DNA of 64,000 nt. Origin: Ehretia macrophylla. Lineage: Eukaryota; Streptophyta; Magnoliopsida; Boraginales; Ehretiaceae. The DNA lies in NCBI GenBank assembly GCA_037974665.1, contig CM075771.1, forward strand, positions 25,057,425 through 25,121,424, given 5' to 3'. A program made the translations under genes and the position numbers. Each line of letters begins with the position of its first letter. Within the stretch, counting starts at the first letter, position 1. The notes beneath the pieces are model-generated. The model ran no database searches and was not told the DNA's origin. It saw nothing but the letters and a program-made list of their open reading frames with translations. Of the stretch, positions 22,919 through 35,147 are shown one piece after another.

Positions 22919-23800
22919 TGAAATTTCTGAAGCCTGTTAAAACTTTTGTTCCTAATTTCTTTGTTTTGGCAATGACGCATGAGACTTATTTTGAAGACAT
23001 GGATAAGATTAAATGGGAGGGGAATAACAGGAATAATTTGCTTACAATCATTTACAAGTTTTTCCCTTCCCATGTTTTGCTGTCAAATTTTCTTGCTAGT
23101 TTGAGAGATTTTGTTTCAAAGAGTTTTGTTATTATTAAAAGTATGTTACAAGGTAGTTTACTATCAATGAATGGATGAGATTTGTGAGTTGCATATGCAT
23201 GCCTTGTTTTGGGCTTTGTCGGTGAAGTACACTATGCCGTGCATTTTTGGATTTATTGGGCTGCTGTTGTGTGAATTACTGCTGTTTTTCTTAGTTTATA
23301 AACAATCAAAACAGTGTTTTGAGATGATTAAAGTAGAGAGAGCAGTGTTATATAGAGGAGTAATGCAAATTGGTGGATAGTTGAGCCCTTAGCAGGCAAC
23401 ATTGGTATTTTAGGTAGCCGTTAAAAGTTTGTAGACAATCATATTGTGTTACATAGGAGTGAAGAGACAATTCTTTGTGGAGTAATGCTAGTTTGTATAT
23501 CCTCCTCATATTCCCAAATTATACGTGGAAGAAGGGGATGTTTGCCCCCTCCCTCTCCCTCCTCCCTCCTCCCTCGGCCAACTCGCCCCGACCATTGATA
23601 GAAGACTGTAAACTGGTGTTCCTTTGCCTTGCTTTATAGTATGTGATCTATGTTTTATCATGAGGTAAATCGATGTTTAGATTGGCTGGTAATTATGGAC
23701 TATGTTAGGCGTGTTCCTTCTTGGTTAACCATATGCTCTCTTAGTTGTCATGTCTTTGAGATCTATGTTTATCGTGAGGCAAAATGGAATGTAAAATCAT
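22919..23800 (+). other. RPL4 3' flank, no gene
   Basis: This stretch holds the RPL4 3' UTR and T-rich sequence without coding support. At 23,545-23,577 there is a C-tract cluster (CCCCCTCCCTCTCCC, then CCTCCCTCCTCCC), which on the minus strand gives five G-runs. Confidence 0.6.
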
Positions 23801-24269
23801 TATTTTTTTGGGACCTATTAGGTCTTTTATTTTTTTTGCTATTGTTTAGTTAATTCCTCATCTTCAAAACGATCATATGTTAGTCTCTTATCTTTTAAAA
23901 TTGTGTCACCATTGATTCTTTTGTCAATTTTCTAACGGATTGAACATGTGCTGTGCATGTGAGCCAATTAATTGAGGGCAAAATCGTCTTTCAACTTTAA
24001 TCAGCATATTCTCTACCTATTTCATATCCAATCTCTACTCGATTCAAAACCTACATAAACCAAATCCCTAAATCGTGTCTATAGCCCCAAATTCCTAAAT
24101 CCCTAACCCTTGTTTCCCCAAAATATAAGTGAAACAGACTAGTCAAGCTAGATGTCTTTCAATCGAATCTAGGCAAAGCATCAATAAACCAACAATTGCA
24201 GCAACGAATCAGGACACCAACACCTACATTATGATATTGATGATGATGAAAATGTGACTTATAAGGAGT

Positions 24270-25090
24270 TGGTTCGAATTGTGTTCAAGGAAGTTCGAAG
24301 CATGACCAACCAAATCATACCCAAAGAGCTCCTAGACAAGATACTATCAAAACTTGGAGTTGTAATGGGGGTCAATTCTTCTCAGTTATGCTATCCTCAA
24401 TAGAGTTTCTAAAATGCAAAATTTTTTTAATTTGGGTATTTTTAGATATCCCAGTCTCTAAAAATAACATTATTCATGACAAAAGTATGTGGAGTCCACC
24501 ACTTTTGGCTTAAAAGATATCAATATAAAGACTCAGTCTCCATTTTCTTTAACAAATTTGTGAAAGAAAATAGAGATTGTGTCTCTATATTGACATCTTT
24601 TAAGCCAAAAGTGGTGGACCCCGCGTACTTTTATCATGAATAGTGTTGTTTTTAGAGACTGGAGTCTCTAAAAACACCTAAATTAGGAAAGTTTTGCATT
24701 TGAAGACTCCATTGAGGATGCCCTTATGTATCGTCATTGATGAAAAGAATGGTGAAGCCATTAATGAAATATTCGAAGCTTCGGAGCTTTATCTGCAGAC
24801 AAGGATTACATCTTCAGTGAAGAAGCTTAAGCTATCGAAGCCGTCTGGAGAGGATAGACTCGCGGTGACTATTAGTAAAGGGGAGACCATTGTTGACACC
24901 TTTCAAAGCATTCAATTCATCTGGCAATTGATATGTACCGAAACTCAATAGAGTAGTACAGATTATGAAGGATACGTCTCTTTTGTAAGCGTCGAACGAA
25001 AATCGTTCGAGCTTAGGTTCAATAAAAAGTACATGGACAAGGCATTGAGTGAGTACAAGGGCATGATCCCTGAGAGATTTGTTGGTAAAT
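24270..25090 (+). pseudogene. Captured fragment of an AAA-ATPase (ASD domain) gene
   Basis: Plus-strand translation reads MTNQIIPKELLDKILSKLG and VNSSQL, then, after a MITE, CIVIDEKNGEAINEIFEASE, LYLQTRITSSVKKLKLSKPS and GETIVDTFQSIQFIWQLICT. After an in-frame TAG at 24,949 it continues FELRFNKKYMDKALSEYKG. These match the N-terminal AAA-associated ASD region of plant mitochondrial/ER BCS1-like AAA-ATPases (which have I.DE.NG, A...YL.T.I, L.VSK, GE.I.D.F.GI...W, FEL.F.KK). The Walker A and B ATPase core is absent, so only the N-terminal exon was captured. No intact product is possible. Confidence 0.65.
24391..24723. mobile_element. Foldback MITE inserted in the AAA-ATPase fragment, TTATG target duplication
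   Basis: The ends CTATCCTCAATAGAGTTTCT and AGACTCCATTGAGGATGCCC are inverted repeats, and nearly the whole 333 bp folds on itself (e.g. GTCCACCACTTTTGGCTTAA with TTAAGCCAAAAGTGGTGGAC, a perfect match). TTATG flanks both sides (24,386-24,390 and 24,724-24,728). Removing the element and one TTATG restores the reading frame VNSSQL-CIVIDEKNG. This fixes its boundaries. Confidence 0.85.
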
Positions 25091-25688
25091 TTTTAGTGTG
25101 AAATTTACCAGTTTTGAAGTTTTTGTTGTAGGATTTGAATGTGTAATCTCTGATGACAAGATCAAGAAGACGAGAGCATTTTATTCCTTGAACTTCACTA
25201 TTCGTAGAGAATATTGCAAATGTCAGTGAAAAAAATAGGTTTGTTGATCAGAGATTTGGGTTAAATGGGTAGAATCGGGTTTGATAGAAAGATGCTAAGG
25301 CTTATTATGGCTGAAAGATGATTTTGCCCTTAATTGACGATTTTGTCCTCAATTAATTGACTCACATGCACGGTACGTGTTCAATCTGTTAAAAAATTGA
25401 CAAAAGGACCTAATAGGTTATAAACCCTTTTTTTTTTCTTTATTCGTCATTAGTCTTGGCAACTTGCAAACTGGTCTCTTCCTCTGACGCAGAAACATCT
25501 CTTGCAAAATTTATCGATGCCGGTCGACCACCTGTGGCACTCCCTTTTTTTCTGAGTCGACTAAATCTTTTAATGACTAGAATTAATCTTTCACGAGAAT
25601 TCAAAAATACATATTTGAAAAATCGATCATAGAATTCTCGGACTAAAAAGAATTACAATGTGTCCGACCAAATGAACACATGACATTA

Positions 25689-26629
25689 AGGGTGTGTTTG
25701 GATTGAGGGGGGAAAGTCTAATAAAGGAGAGGAGAGGAGAGTTAAATTATGTTTGGATTGGATAATTTGGGGGAAAGAGAGTATTATAAAAGATTATTAG
25801 TATCTTTTGTTTGGATTAATAAGAAAATGAGAAAGAGAGATAAATTTTATGTATAAAATGACTTTTATACTCTTTTTATCAATAGCCACATGCACATACA
25901 ACCAATAATTTAATATTTGCTTATACTATCAAGAATATAAAAACAATATCTCTACATTTTCATTCCTTCATTCTATGTTTAGGATGACTTTTCCATTTCT
26001 TATTCTTCTTCTTTACATTTTTTCATCACATACCAACTCCTCCTTTTTTAAAAACACACACCAGCTCCACAAAGTGATTCTGCACACACAAATACCCAGC
26101 TACACAAAGCGATGGAGGCTTCGACTAAATGTACAAGATGATTTTGCACACACGCACACCCAGTTGCACGCTTATATATATATATATCCAAGAATTCATC
26201 CATTTATTAACAATTTTTTGATTAAATCCTAAGTAAATTTAGTTTATATAATACCACTGATACATATATATATACAACTATTATATACATATATATATAT
26301 ATATATATATGTATATAATACCTGCTTTGCTAAGACGATGAAGGAGACTGATGAATTTTGAGGGTTTGCAATTAACTAAAAAGTGCAGGGTAAGATTGTC
26401 ATTACAGAAACTAAAATTTTCCTCTCCCTCCATTTTACTCCAATTTGGGAGGATGATATTTTGGGGTTATGGAAGGGTTAGGCCAATATCATCGACTAAA
26501 TGTACAAGATGATTTTGCACACACACACCCAGTTGCTTACTTTCCAAATCAAATAGGGGAAAGACTAAACCCCTCCCCCCATTACCGTTTCCTTCCTCCC
26601 ATTCCCCCCAATCCAAACAGATTGCAAGG
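25689..26629. mobile_element. MITE of the GTGTTTGGATTG type
   Basis: The left end GGGTGTGTTTGGATTGAGGG is mirrored by CCCCCCAATCCAAACAGATT at the right end (26,604-26,623). Both arms continue as G/A-rich and C/T-rich tracts. This 'TTTGGATTG' terminus is common in plant hAT/Mutator-like miniature elements. Inside are TA microsatellites (26,172-26,188 and 26,290-26,311) and a duplicated 45-bp segment. Confidence 0.6.
26115..26535 (+). repeat. Direct 45-bp repeat inside the MITE
   Basis: CGACTAAATGTACAAGATGA followed by TTTTGCACACAC.CACACCCAGTTGC occurs at about 26,119-26,167 and again at 26,491-26,535. The copies are nearly identical, so the duplication is younger than the arms of the surrounding element. 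Confidence 0.65.
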
Positions 26630-26639
26630 GTCGGAGTAA

Positions 26640-29090
26640 TTTCCTTGGAAGTGGTGAACAAAATACCAAGACCAAAATGTTACACTTTAAAGTTTAAAAA
26701 AAAATTGTCAAAAAAGATAAAGTTAAAAGATCATTTGTATTATTTGGAAAACTCTCACATTAATGAGAGCTACACGTTTTAGTTTTATCAACACGTAAAA
26801 AATTAATTCTTAAATTCAGTCGGATGCAATAATTTCTCGTATTATTTACCCAGTAGAAATGTATCTGCTCACGGCCTGGACAGAAAGTACCACGGTTACC
26901 AAGGTCGCAATACGCATGGCCCTGTCCTGTGAATTGGTCAATCGAGTTAACCATACTAGGAAATGTGTATAGGGAATAAAGTTATTTAAATTGTCAAGAA
27001 GAAAGTTCCTGTAAAGTATTTCTGGGCAAGACTACTGCATGTAACTTGTGCCTCTATACCATCTGATAAAACAGCTACTATTTGAAATTTCAGACCGTTT
27101 CTCACCCAAAAAAAGAAAAGAGTTATTTCAACAGCTGATAAACATAGAAAATGCTCGGTCATTTTGAATGGTTGATCTTGATGAAGACACGTGTTGTTAA
27201 GATGGTGATAAGTATTTCTTTTTTTAATTAAAACTTACATATTTTTTGTGAACTTTACATGACTTATCTAACCGATTTTAAGTATGATTCCTAAAATAGA
27301 GCCAATGACTTGTTGCAATCTAAACAATTTTCAACGACTATGAGAAACCCTTGGACTGCCAAACACAATTCTTTCACATAGTCCATGGATGAAGGCAGCA
27401 TAGTATTGAAATGTAGGTATACTCAAAGTGTATTCGATTTTTTTTTTTCTTTCTAACTTTATATAATTAGAGTTTTGTATATTTAATTGGCCGTTAAGCC
27501 ATTGTACGCTGGCCAACGCTTTTAATAACGTTGAAAGAATCAGAGCAAAGATGAATTATATAGACAAGGATGTAGCCTCTTTTAAACATTCCTCGGCAGA
27601 AATCGGCTGCACATTTGATTAATGTTATTGGTTACAAGTAACAATAATATTTCATTAACAAAAGTTTATGCGACAAATCAATGAAGAATAAATGTTGATG
27701 TGAATCGACATATGTTACTTTACAAGTTGCCAACAGATGTGACATGCCAAGTTCAAGAAAAATCTACTTTTCTTATTGCGCATTAGCTAGGATGACGAGG
27801 CATCCAATGTTTTTTTTTTTCTCTATCAGGACTTCCAACTATGTTAATCTCATTGGATTCGGCAATGGGATTCAAAATATGAAAGAAGTGTTTGGGCAGC
27901 TTAAATACGTGACAGAGTAAAATATGGAGTTCACATGCGTTTGTAATACTAATTCTCAAAATATTATAAAGCTCGCGTTATGTAAGTTTTACTATTTAGA
28001 AATCCTGCCAAATTTAATAATTTTTTTGTTAATGTCATGTTATTTATCAAAGAATTTGGAGATGATCACATCACAAAATTAGAGATTAAATGTTATTAAC
28101 AAAATTCAACAATTATAAATTCTTAAAATAATTATAATAAAATAATTTTTACGATCATTAATTAATGTTATAAGAAAATCTTTACTCTTCAAAACCATGT
28201 CTAACTGTGTTCATTAAAATAGATTTTACACCATAAGCACTGTCCCAGCTTTTTATTCATGGGACTACAAACGTCAGTTGCATTCACCAGTTAGATTCCA
28301 AAGATTTTCAACAACAAATGAGAATGTTATTTCTCTTTTCCATTATTTTACTTTTGGGTGGTGGTGGGAATAAGTGGAAGCGTTGATGTTGATTGTTCAG
28401 CCAATAATCTCATATTATCATTTTCACAATCTCAAGGGTCAATAGAATAATATACTTTTTTAACAAAGAAGTTTAGAGAATGATTACAAACACCCTTTCT
28501 ATGCGAAGGTTTTGAAGAAAAAATGAAACTTATTTTAAAACTTATGGTATGAAATATTATATTTTATCATACAAGAAACTATTTTTCAATTTTAATGGGT
28601 ACAATAAAATAATAAAATACCTTGTTTTAATCCAAATGTTTAATCAAATGGTAACTTTACAAGTTTTCACTAGCCCCTGAGGAAACAAGAATAACTTACG
28701 GCAAATCTATGACTCGTCAATTTTTTATTAAATTGAACCTTTATTCTATTGAGTGGAATTAACTATACAAATTCAATGACAATTAAAATTGATTATACAA
28801 ATCTAACAACATGATGCCTATTGAAGGGATTCATTTTCTCTATATAATGCTCATCATTATTTTCACAATTGTTTTGAGATCACTTTTTTTTTTTTTTTTG
28901 GGTCAAGTTTTGAGATCATCACACTAGCAAAATGGCACCTTGGTGATGCTCATTTTCTTGGGCAAGATTTATCCTGCAAATGTTAGCAAAGGAGTCAGGT
29001 TAAAACACAATACGCGAACTTCTCTGGTTATCATCATGCACTCATATCGTTTTTGATAATTTTCCTTATCACATATATTTGTTAAGGGAA
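26640..29090. other. AT-rich intergenic stretch, no gene recognised
   Basis: No frame here shows a recognisable product and no RNA gene was seen. It contains homopolymer runs and scattered short inverted segments. Confidence 0.5.
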
Positions 29091-29091
29091 A

Positions 29092-29477
29092 ATTTCACAC
29101 TTGGTCCCTATTGTTTACACTTTTTTCGAGTTGATTTATAATTTTAAAAAAATTATATTAGTCTCTAATATTTACAAAGTTATTCAAATTGATCTATATT
29201 ATTCAAAATTAATCAATTTAGTCTTTATTATTTTCTATAAAATTTAATTTAGTCCCCAAATAGAAGTCACGTACAAAGACTGAATTGAATTTTTTTTTAA
29301 AATAATAAGGACTAAATTAATTTTTTTAAAAAATAATAAAGATTAAATTAGCTAAGTTTGAATAATAAGGACCATTTTGAATAATATTTTGTAAATATTA
29401 AGGATCATATAAATCTTTTAAAATATAGGGATTATATTAAAAATGTATGTAAACAATAGGGACTAATTTGTTAAACT
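29092..29477. mobile_element. Foldback MITE (TTGGTCCCTATTGTTTAC type)
   Basis: The left arm ACTTGGTCCCTATTGTTTAC is mirrored by GTAAACAATAGGGACTAATT at the right end. Inner words such as TTAGTCTTTATTATTTT and AATAATAAGGACTAAATTAA also pair. Degenerate words of the same kind recur near 37,150-37,260 and 49,930-50,080. Confidence 0.6.
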
Positions 29478-29479
29478 GG

Positions 29480-31000
29480 CGATCTCCTGTGGAGCAAGGT
29501 TGTTACCTGTCAGTTAATTTTGTTGCGCGAGACTTCACACAAAAAAGCGAATAGTTAGAGCACATTTGCCCACGACGAGTAAAAACGCGTGCGATTCCAC
29601 CTATTTATAACACACATGTCAGTCAATTTTCCCTTTTAACCGCGGGTTAAAAGCTAAGCCTATTATTTTTCATTTTTTTATATACGGTACATATTAAAAA
29701 TATAATTAACGAATTTTTTTATTTATTTATTAAAAATTAACGAGATTTAAATTTATAATTTTTCACATACATAATAAATAACGTGTCACTCGACTAAAGC
29801 ATGGCAAAGTTAAGCCTTTTCTCTTTTTCAAGTCTTTTTATCTTTTCACTTCCAATTAATACCCTGTTGTATAGTCACCTCAAGTCACTTATTATTGTTA
29901 CTCACATCATCAACAGTAAACGATTAAACAAATAATAAGAGCAAGAAGATCTCACCGTTCATTCTCGCACGCGCCACCAATAAATCGTCGGCCACACCTT
30001 TACAGTTTGTTGTGTGTTTGTATTCTCCGGCCACACGACATCACACGAAAAATATTTTTGAAAAATTTTCTCTACTCTTTATTTCTTAACGTTTCGTCCG
30101 TACAAATAAAGTGTAAAAATATTATTTTGTATTTTGTCGATATAGTAAATTATATCCTCTAACTTTTGATTCACTCGTGGAATTCAGACAATGAGTATTG
30201 CAATGATTTAATGTATTTATATGATGTATAAGAATATGGATAATGTTTCATATAAATGTAGTTTGTCTAGTGGGTGTTATGAAATTAAGTAACAATTCAG
30301 ATTAATATTTTAGGAAGTGCATTTGAGAACAATTATTTTGAAGCTTAATATAGCAGTCTCAATTGTGGGTCCCGAGTCTGCGGCTGAAACATAACATAAT
30401 GGTATTAGGGGTTAGTAACTAAGTAGGACAAAAACTACCTCCAAAATTCTGCACCTAATAATTCATTCTTAACAGTTATACATTGACAAGTACGCATTGA
30501 TTTTGATATTGTATATTGTGGTGCTACATAAGTGAGAATGCTTTTTAAGTAATATTATGAGTTTAAATACTATTTCGAATTAATTATTTGGAACCCATAA
30601 AAAGTATATCATTACCTTTTTTTTTGTGGCCAATAATAACCAAAGATATTTTTATAAACTACGGGCAGGTCTAACTTACAATTTAATTTTTTTTTTCATT
30701 TTCTTTATAAGAAGGGCTAAAATTATAATTTAAACTCATATTATTGATTATAACAAATTTTTATTTAAAATTTTTAAGTAATGTTAAATGTCACTTTATT
30801 TTATTATTCAAATATTACTTCTAATGTGTATATTTAATTGGTATGTTAATTTAATTCTTTTTTAATATGTTAATTAAGTATATACGTAAATGATAATATA
30901 TTTAAATGGTAAAAATAAAATATGAATTAACATTACTTAGAAACTTTGACCCCTGAACAAAAGTACCCGCCTTGGTTCTTATTTGGCACCGCGGTCAACA
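29480..31000. other. AT-rich distal upstream region of the AP2 gene
   Basis: No coding sequence is seen. A slightly GC-richer patch near 29,940-30,060 has no recognisable product. Confidence 0.45.
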
Positions 31001-31009
31001 ATGCATCTC

Positions 31010-31337
31010 TCTATATTATAAATGTTTGTATACACACATTCATATATACATGTAATGCACGCGCGCATATAGATACAGGGGCTCTCTCTCTATAGCTAAT
31101 CGCTCACACTAATATGTATATATTCGTTCCTTCTCCTCCACTGCATTCACCATTTCTCCTTATCAAAACTCTTCCTATTGTTTCTCTCTCTACTTCTCTA
31201 TATTGTTGATTTCTTTTACTGATCCTCGCTCAATTTTTAACGACCTATACATACATATATTTGTAATACATATAAGAGGACGAGTTTGTATAGCTCTGTG
31301 AGGAAATAGAACCGAAATTTCTAGAGAGGTTTCGAAG
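31010..31337 (+). promoter_or_regulatory. Core promoter and leader of the TOE-type AP2 gene
   Basis: A TATA-like TATTATAAA (31,014-31,022) is followed by a CT-rich leader with CTCTCTCTCTATAGC (from about 31,081) and TTCTCTCTCTACTTCTC. The ATG at 31,338 begins the conserved MFDLNL motif. The transcription start is not determined by the sequence alone. Confidence 0.5.
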
Positions 31338-34300
31338 ATGTTTGACCTCAATTTGACTTTTGCAATCGCGGAGGGGAACGAAACTGCCTCGTCGGAGAAG
31401 TTTGTGGAGCTCTCCGGCGGCGGAGGCCACGTGGAGAATTCTGGCACCTCGAATTCCTCCGTCGTCAATGTCGATACTTGTAGCACCGGTGGCGACGATG
31501 ACTCCTGCTCGAACCACCGCTTCGACGGCTACGGTTTTACTACATTCGACATTCTGAAGAGCGGTAGAGAGGAGAGCGAGTACGGAGTGATGGAGAATCG
31601 TGGCGGTTTGGTAACGAAGGAGCTGTTTCCGATGAAAGGCTGCCGCGGAGGTGGAGGAGGTAGCTCCGATGCGGCGGTGGCGGCGGCGATTGAGCAGCAG
31701 TGGTTGGATCTCTCGGCGATTAACGGTGGTCTTGCGGAGCAGAGGATCATAGCTCAGCAGAGGCAGCAGGTAAAGAAGAGTAGGAGAGGGCCAAGGTCTC
31801 GCAGCTCTCAGTACCGTGGCGTCACTTTCTATCGGAGAACTGGACGATGGGAATCTCACATTTGGTAACTACATGTACATTTATACGTATACATATGTCA
31901 CATTTCACGCCCAGAACTACATATACTTCAAATTTGCGGACTCAAAATGGTTAATCCGAATTACTAATTAAACGCGCAACGACTTTCATATTATGTCTCC
32001 CACAATGTGGGACGTCATTACGTATGCATATACATCTGAATTTGTAGCTATATATTCACATTAATGTATATAACTGTTATATATTTATAAAATATTAGGG
32101 CTAGTCTGTTATTACATATAGAAATGTGAAGTTGTGGATCATATAAATATTTCCGTATTAAGTACTACTTAGATTAAATACATCTATGATTAGAGTTATA
32201 AGTATCCATCTGTAACTATATTTGCTATGACTATGTTAGCTTTTGGAAATTAACTTTAGCTGCTTAGAAATTGTTCAGAGACTTGAGGAAATGGTCACTG
32301 GTTGACTGATAGGTATACCACAATTATTTTTTTTTTTTTTGGGTGGACATCAATTACTTATTGATCTTACTTTGCTTGGGTATATTTAATTGTTATGCTC
32401 TTCTGTTGGGAGATTTAAATTATGTTGGAAGCTCAATATTGTATTACACTTGATGCTTTTATTTTTGGATTATGCAGGGATTGTGGGAAACAAGTCTATT
32501 TAGGTAAGTCAATGTGTTTAGTTTAGAGTAAGGTTGAATTATTATGTTGTCGCTTGATATTTGTGGTCTGTACCTGATACTTCTTTTGACGTTGCTGACT
32601 TCGGAAATTTTCTGTTTTACAAAATTTCAATTTGTAGGGGGATTTGACACTGCACATGCTGCGGCTAGGTAATAAAAATTTATAGGTTGTGTAATATTGG
32701 TATTTAAAGTAAGGAAATATAGATTGAATGATTGGTCTATTATTTCAGGGCATATGACCGTGCTGCAATCAAGTTCCGAGGACTTGATGCGGATATTAAC
32801 TTTGATGTCACTGATTATGAAGAAGATATTAACCAGGTTCGCTGTAATTGTTGATATTTATTGTTTGACCAGTTCATGGTGTTGTTTCTGATTACTAAAA
32901 CTATGTAAGTTTGACATGTTATTCCTGATTAGTATGGCTAGTTAAGTTTAAAATCTTGTTTCCGTAGAAAACCTCATGCAGTTCTATTCCATAATCAGAT
33001 GAAGAACTTGACAAAGGAAGAATTTGTCCATATACTTCGTCGCCAAAGCACTGGATTCTCTAGAGGCAGTTCAAAATTCAGGGGGGTAACACTGCACAAA
33101 TGTGGACGCTGGGAAGCTCGAATGGGGCAGTTTCTTGGGAAAAAGTGAGACTTCCTTCTGCTTATAACTTGCCTACATGTATCCAGCTGTAGAAAATTCA
33201 TCATCAATAATTGGGCCTTTTTTTCCCAGCAAAAATAATTGGGCCTTATTCATTAGCCAATGTGAACATTTTGTTCGTGTATGATCTTTGCCTGCAGGTA
33301 TATCTATCTGGGACTCTTTGAAAGTGAAATAGAAGCTGCAAGGTTCATTTTGAAATTGACAAATCCGCCCACTGCTGCTTCAAATGCTTTCTATTTAATG
33401 TAAATGGAGCAAACATTTAGCTTGATAAACTTCTGTTCATTTCAGGGCATATGATAAGGCTGCTATAAAATGCAATGGTAGGGAAGCAGTCACAAATTTT
33501 GAGCCTAGTGTATATGAGTCTGAGTTAAGCTCTGGGGCTGATTTTGGAGGTACTACCTTTTTAGCTACCTTGTGAATGACTGATCTATTTGATATTTTTG
33601 ACTAGTGTTGACTTGATTGTCTTGACAATATTCATGAATTCAGATTTAATATCTTGGTTGTCCAGTGTGATTCAGTCGACACTTAGCACCTTCACAATTA
33701 TATGCAGGCACTAGTGACAATCTAAATTTGAATTTGGGAATAGCTCCCCCTGATTCTGTGGAGGTCCTGAAAGGGAACAACAATGTGGGAGATTTTCAGT
33801 TCCATTGTGGCTCAGACAGCGCTCAACATAGTGCAGCACGGGTAATGTTAGAAACACCCGTTTAGGGTGTTATTTCTTTTGGTTTTGTTTGTAACTGAAA
33901 AGGGTTGTCTATTGGTGCTTTTACATTTTTATTAGAAGTATTTTAAAATAGTTTTAGAAGTGGTAAGACCTTTGGTGAAATTGCTTGGCTGAATTTATTT
34001 TTTTAACAGATACAACACTCTCAACTTCCTCGAGGACATATAATGGTGTCTGAGGACTCTCCTCTTCAGAGTGGAGTCAAATCCAATTTTCCCATCTACA
34101 AGGTATTTGTTTACTATCTATATTGTTATTTACCACCAGAATCATTGACCTTCTATCTACCGTGGAAGAACAGCATTCTAAAGTGTTGCTTTCTGCAGGG
34201 AACGGCAATAGGGAAGAGTTTGGAAGTTGATTACTCACCTAAATTTGCTTGGGCAACCCAGGCCCTTTATGGTGGGGTACCTCCAGTGCCGCTCTTCTCT

Positions 34301-34456
34301 ACTGCAGCATCATCAGGATTCGCTAATTCAATTACAACTGCTTCCTCAGTTGCTGTTTGTCAACCTCAGTTTCCCCGTACAATTTTGTCCCACGACCATT
34401 TTTCACCATCGATCACCAATGTGAATAGTGCATCACAATATTATTGTAGGAGTTGA
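31338..34456 (+). CDS. TOE1: AP2-like transcription factor of the TOE/RAP2.7 group, miR172-regulated
   Basis: Ten exons: 31,338-31,864; 32,478-32,503; 32,638-32,668; 32,749-32,836; 32,999-33,144; 33,298-33,342; 33,446-33,549; 33,708-33,841; 34,010-34,102; 34,199-34,456. All have GT-AG introns and keep frame, giving 483 residues. In order: MFDLNL motif (1-6), basic nuclear-localisation stretch [10 protein letters not shown] (146-155), AP2 domain 1 (about 156-215: [40 protein letters not shown]), AP2 domain 2 (about 248-308: [38 protein letters not shown]), an EAR-like LNLNLG, and a C-terminal tail containing the miR172 site. The family are nuclear repressors that delay flowering and the adult phase transition, and miR172 lowers them. 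Assignment to TOE1/RAP2.7 rather than TOE2 or SMZ is by overall resemblance. No lesion is seen. Confidence 0.9.
34302..34322 (+). promoter_or_regulatory. miR172 target site in the AP2 gene's last exon
   Basis: The sequence TGCAGCATCATCAGGATTC (34,303-34,321) matches the miR172 complementary site of euAP2 genes (TGCAGCATCATCARGATTC). Against the perfect complement of miR172a it has one wobble (G for A in the CAGGATT part) and a mismatch at each end. It encodes AASSGF, the usual peptide at this site, and lies within the last coding exon. Confidence 0.92.
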
Positions 34457-35147
34457 AGTATTAGCAGGAAAAGATTTTGCTGAGTGTTGAAAACGTATTG
34501 CAAGTTATGTGCAACAAAGCTTTTGTTGATTTTGTTCTGTTCCACAAAGCATTTCAAAGTGACAAAATAAAAGCATGCATAATAAATTGCGCTATCTAAC
34601 TTGCCATATGTTTACATTACTCCGCAAACTCTTTTCCTGCATTGCTAGTTTGACATGCTCTAATAGAGAGCTAAGTACAAGACAGTTTGATAGGAGTTTC
34701 CTTATTTTTTTGCTCTTTCTTATGAGGATTATTTGTCTTCCAATTCATCTCCCGCTGAGGCGTAAGAATCCTAGTGCCCGGGGCCATTCTACCTTGTTAT
34801 ATACCAAAAGATTTCCCTGGCTGTATGACAATTTTGTTAGCAATCTCAAATTGCCTGTTCAAGCGACCGGTCTTTGATAAACACATTAGTAACACGAGTC
34901 ATTATTATTATATGTGATGGGGATATGTGTGTATTTTGCATGAGTCCACTGTCCTTTTTATGGGCTTCATCGTATTTTTTGTGCGATTGTAAGCGCAACC
35001 GTTGCTGTAGATGAATGAAGTTAGAAGATCCATCTATTCTTTGTCCTGGTTTTGAGATAATTTCTTTAAATCCTTGGCTTTACTCTACTCTTAAAACTGA
35101 GTAATCGTGCAGACCATAGAGAAGAGAGTCTGTCCGGATATGTATTA
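34457..35147 (+). other. 3' UTR and flank of the AP2 gene
   Basis: Non-coding. AATAAA-like words occur near 34,568 and 34,580. The AP2 transcript probably ends within a few hundred bases of the stop codon. No other gene is seen. Confidence 0.5.

Larger units (their letters stand above)
23809..25440. mobile_element. Terminal-inverted-repeat DNA element carrying a captured gene piece (Pack-type)
   Basis: The stretch 23,930-24,000 (CTTTTGTCAATTTTCTAACG, GATTGAACATGTG, GTGCATGTGAGCCAATTAAT, TGAGGGCAAAATCGTCTTTC) is repeated in reverse complement at 25,308-25,412. Between these arms lies host gene sequence from an AAA-ATPase. An inverted-repeat DNA element with captured exons fits a Pack-MULE or a similar non-autonomous element. 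CCTATTAGGTC-like words at 23,811 and 25,410 suggest the outer ends are near 23,809 and 25,440, but the exact ends and target duplication are not clear. The arms differ at about 10-15% of positions, so it is not recent. Confidence 0.6.

Noticed and set aside
22897-23178. Open frame overlapping the end of RPL4 exon 2
   Set aside because: It is in a different frame from the RPL4 tail, which is clearly the real product.
26760-26954. Minus-strand frame with CDLGNRGTFCPGREQIHFYW, reminiscent of the C-terminal part of GDSL lipases
   Set aside because: The resemblance is limited to about 20 residues. The catalytic DxxH block is not present and no further exons were seen, so I do not annotate it.
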